Assembly: GCF_003058325.1 (NCBI RefSeq)
Contig: NZ_CP028843.1
Coordinates: 1,355,501-1,419,500, forward strand
DNA from: Methylobacterium currus
Lineage (GTDB): Bacteria > Pseudomonadota > Alphaproteobacteria > Rhizobiales > Beijerinckiaceae
DNA: 64,000 bases
Direction of reading: 5' to 3'
In this document: piece by piece, positions 63,731-64,000 of the stretch
Numbering within the stretch: position 1 is the stretch's first letter
Layout: each line of letters begins with the position of its first letter
The notes under the pieces: model-generated
Database searches by the model: none
Told to the model about the DNA's origin: nothing
What the model saw: only the letters and a program-made list of their open reading frames with translations
Made by a program: the position numbers and the translations under genes

Positions 63731-64000
63731 ATGACCCATCCGTGGCCCCACCACCACACCGACGGTTCGGTCCACTACACCCATTGCTGGCCCGAGGCCG
63801 TGGAAGCCCTGCCGGCTTCCGAATCGGCGCGGCCCGACTGGCGCCGGCGCCTGCGCGGCGCTGCCGGCATGGTCGGCGCCTCAGGCCTCGCGGCCGCCGC
63901 GATCTGGTTCGCCATGCTGTGCGATCCGACCGTCTCCCGCGCCGCCCTGCCGCCCTCCGCCGATGTCTGCACCAATGCCGGCCACGCCGTGCGGATCTGG
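63731..64000 (+). CDS. Hypothetical membrane protein, 5' part only
   Basis: An ATG at 63731 with a strong AAGGGGG site opens a frame of 90 codons that is still open at the right edge. It starts with a His-rich segment (MTHPWPHHHTDGSVHYTHCW), then a basic stretch (RRRLRGAAG) and one membrane helix (MVGASGLAAAAIWFAML). Two or more cysteines follow (LCDPT, DVCTN). No family recognised; probably a small anchored envelope protein. Confidence 0.6.
   Translation, partial: MTHPWPHHHTDGSVHYTHCWPEAVEALPASESARPDWRRRLRGAAGMVGASGLAAAAIWFAMLCDPTVSRAALPPSADVCTNAGHAVRIW

Overview
This is GC-rich chromosomal DNA with short intergenic gaps and many GTG/TTG starts. The gene content fits an alphaproteobacterium of the Hyphomicrobiales, most likely Methylobacterium or a close relative. 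Support comes from Rkp-type K-antigen genes, a PDH cluster whose E1-beta carries its own lipoyl domain, a DUF5076 gene beside PDH, and a lipA-ratA pair. The genus is inferred from gene content, not from a search.

Layout. (1) 1-5.9 kb: the end of ettA, a LysR remnant, an outer-membrane polysaccharide export lipoprotein, a KpsS-like Kdo transferase and a PhyH-type oxygenase. (2) 6-23.1 kb: a surface-glycan region. It holds a KpsC-like Kdo transferase, an SDR, a formyltransferase, a BioF-like alpha-oxoamine synthase (rkpG-like) translationally coupled to a 2486-residue highly reducing type I PKS (rkpA-like), a RAM-only Lrp protein, UDP-glucose dehydrogenase and a tandem GT2 glycosyltransferase. 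(3) 23.5-23.8 kb: two identical tRNA-Val(GAC) genes. (4) 24.5-38.2 kb: lpd, pdhC, an inserted Uma2 nuclease-fold gene, DUF5076, pdhB, pdhA, ftsB, then AraC/EamA, eno, queF, an MFS exporter and kdsA. (5) 38.4-49.9 kb: a lipase with NPDV-type repeats, an esterase, a phosphoesterase, an LLM flavin enzyme, trpS with a possible Trp attenuator, an amidoligase coupled to an adenylate cyclase, and an RHH regulator next to a PHB-depolymerase-like esterase. (6) 49.9-54.6 kb: a ferric-iron ABC transporter. (7) 54.6-55.7 kb: an AT-rich patch with an orphan membrane protein. (8) 55.8-64 kb: an ArnT/GT2/LAB_N cassette, small stress and envelope proteins, lipA-ratA, a frameshifted hicB and a GDSL esterase.

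How the parts fit. KdsA supplies Kdo-8-phosphate. KpsC and KpsS would build the poly-Kdo linker and UGDH would supply UDP-glucuronate. The PKS, oxoamine synthase, SDR and possibly the formyltransferase could build an unusual amino-lipid that primes or anchors the capsule. No capsule ABC transporter (KpsM/T/E) is in the window. The PDH subunits need LipA for lipoylation, and lipA lies about 30 kb away on the other strand.

The most interesting points are the predicted amino-lipid pathway, the Trp-rich leader plus terminator upstream of trpS, a 42-bp hairpin at the start of the RHH gene, the Uma2 gene inside the PDH operon, and recurring in-frame short tandem repeats in otherwise ordinary enzymes.
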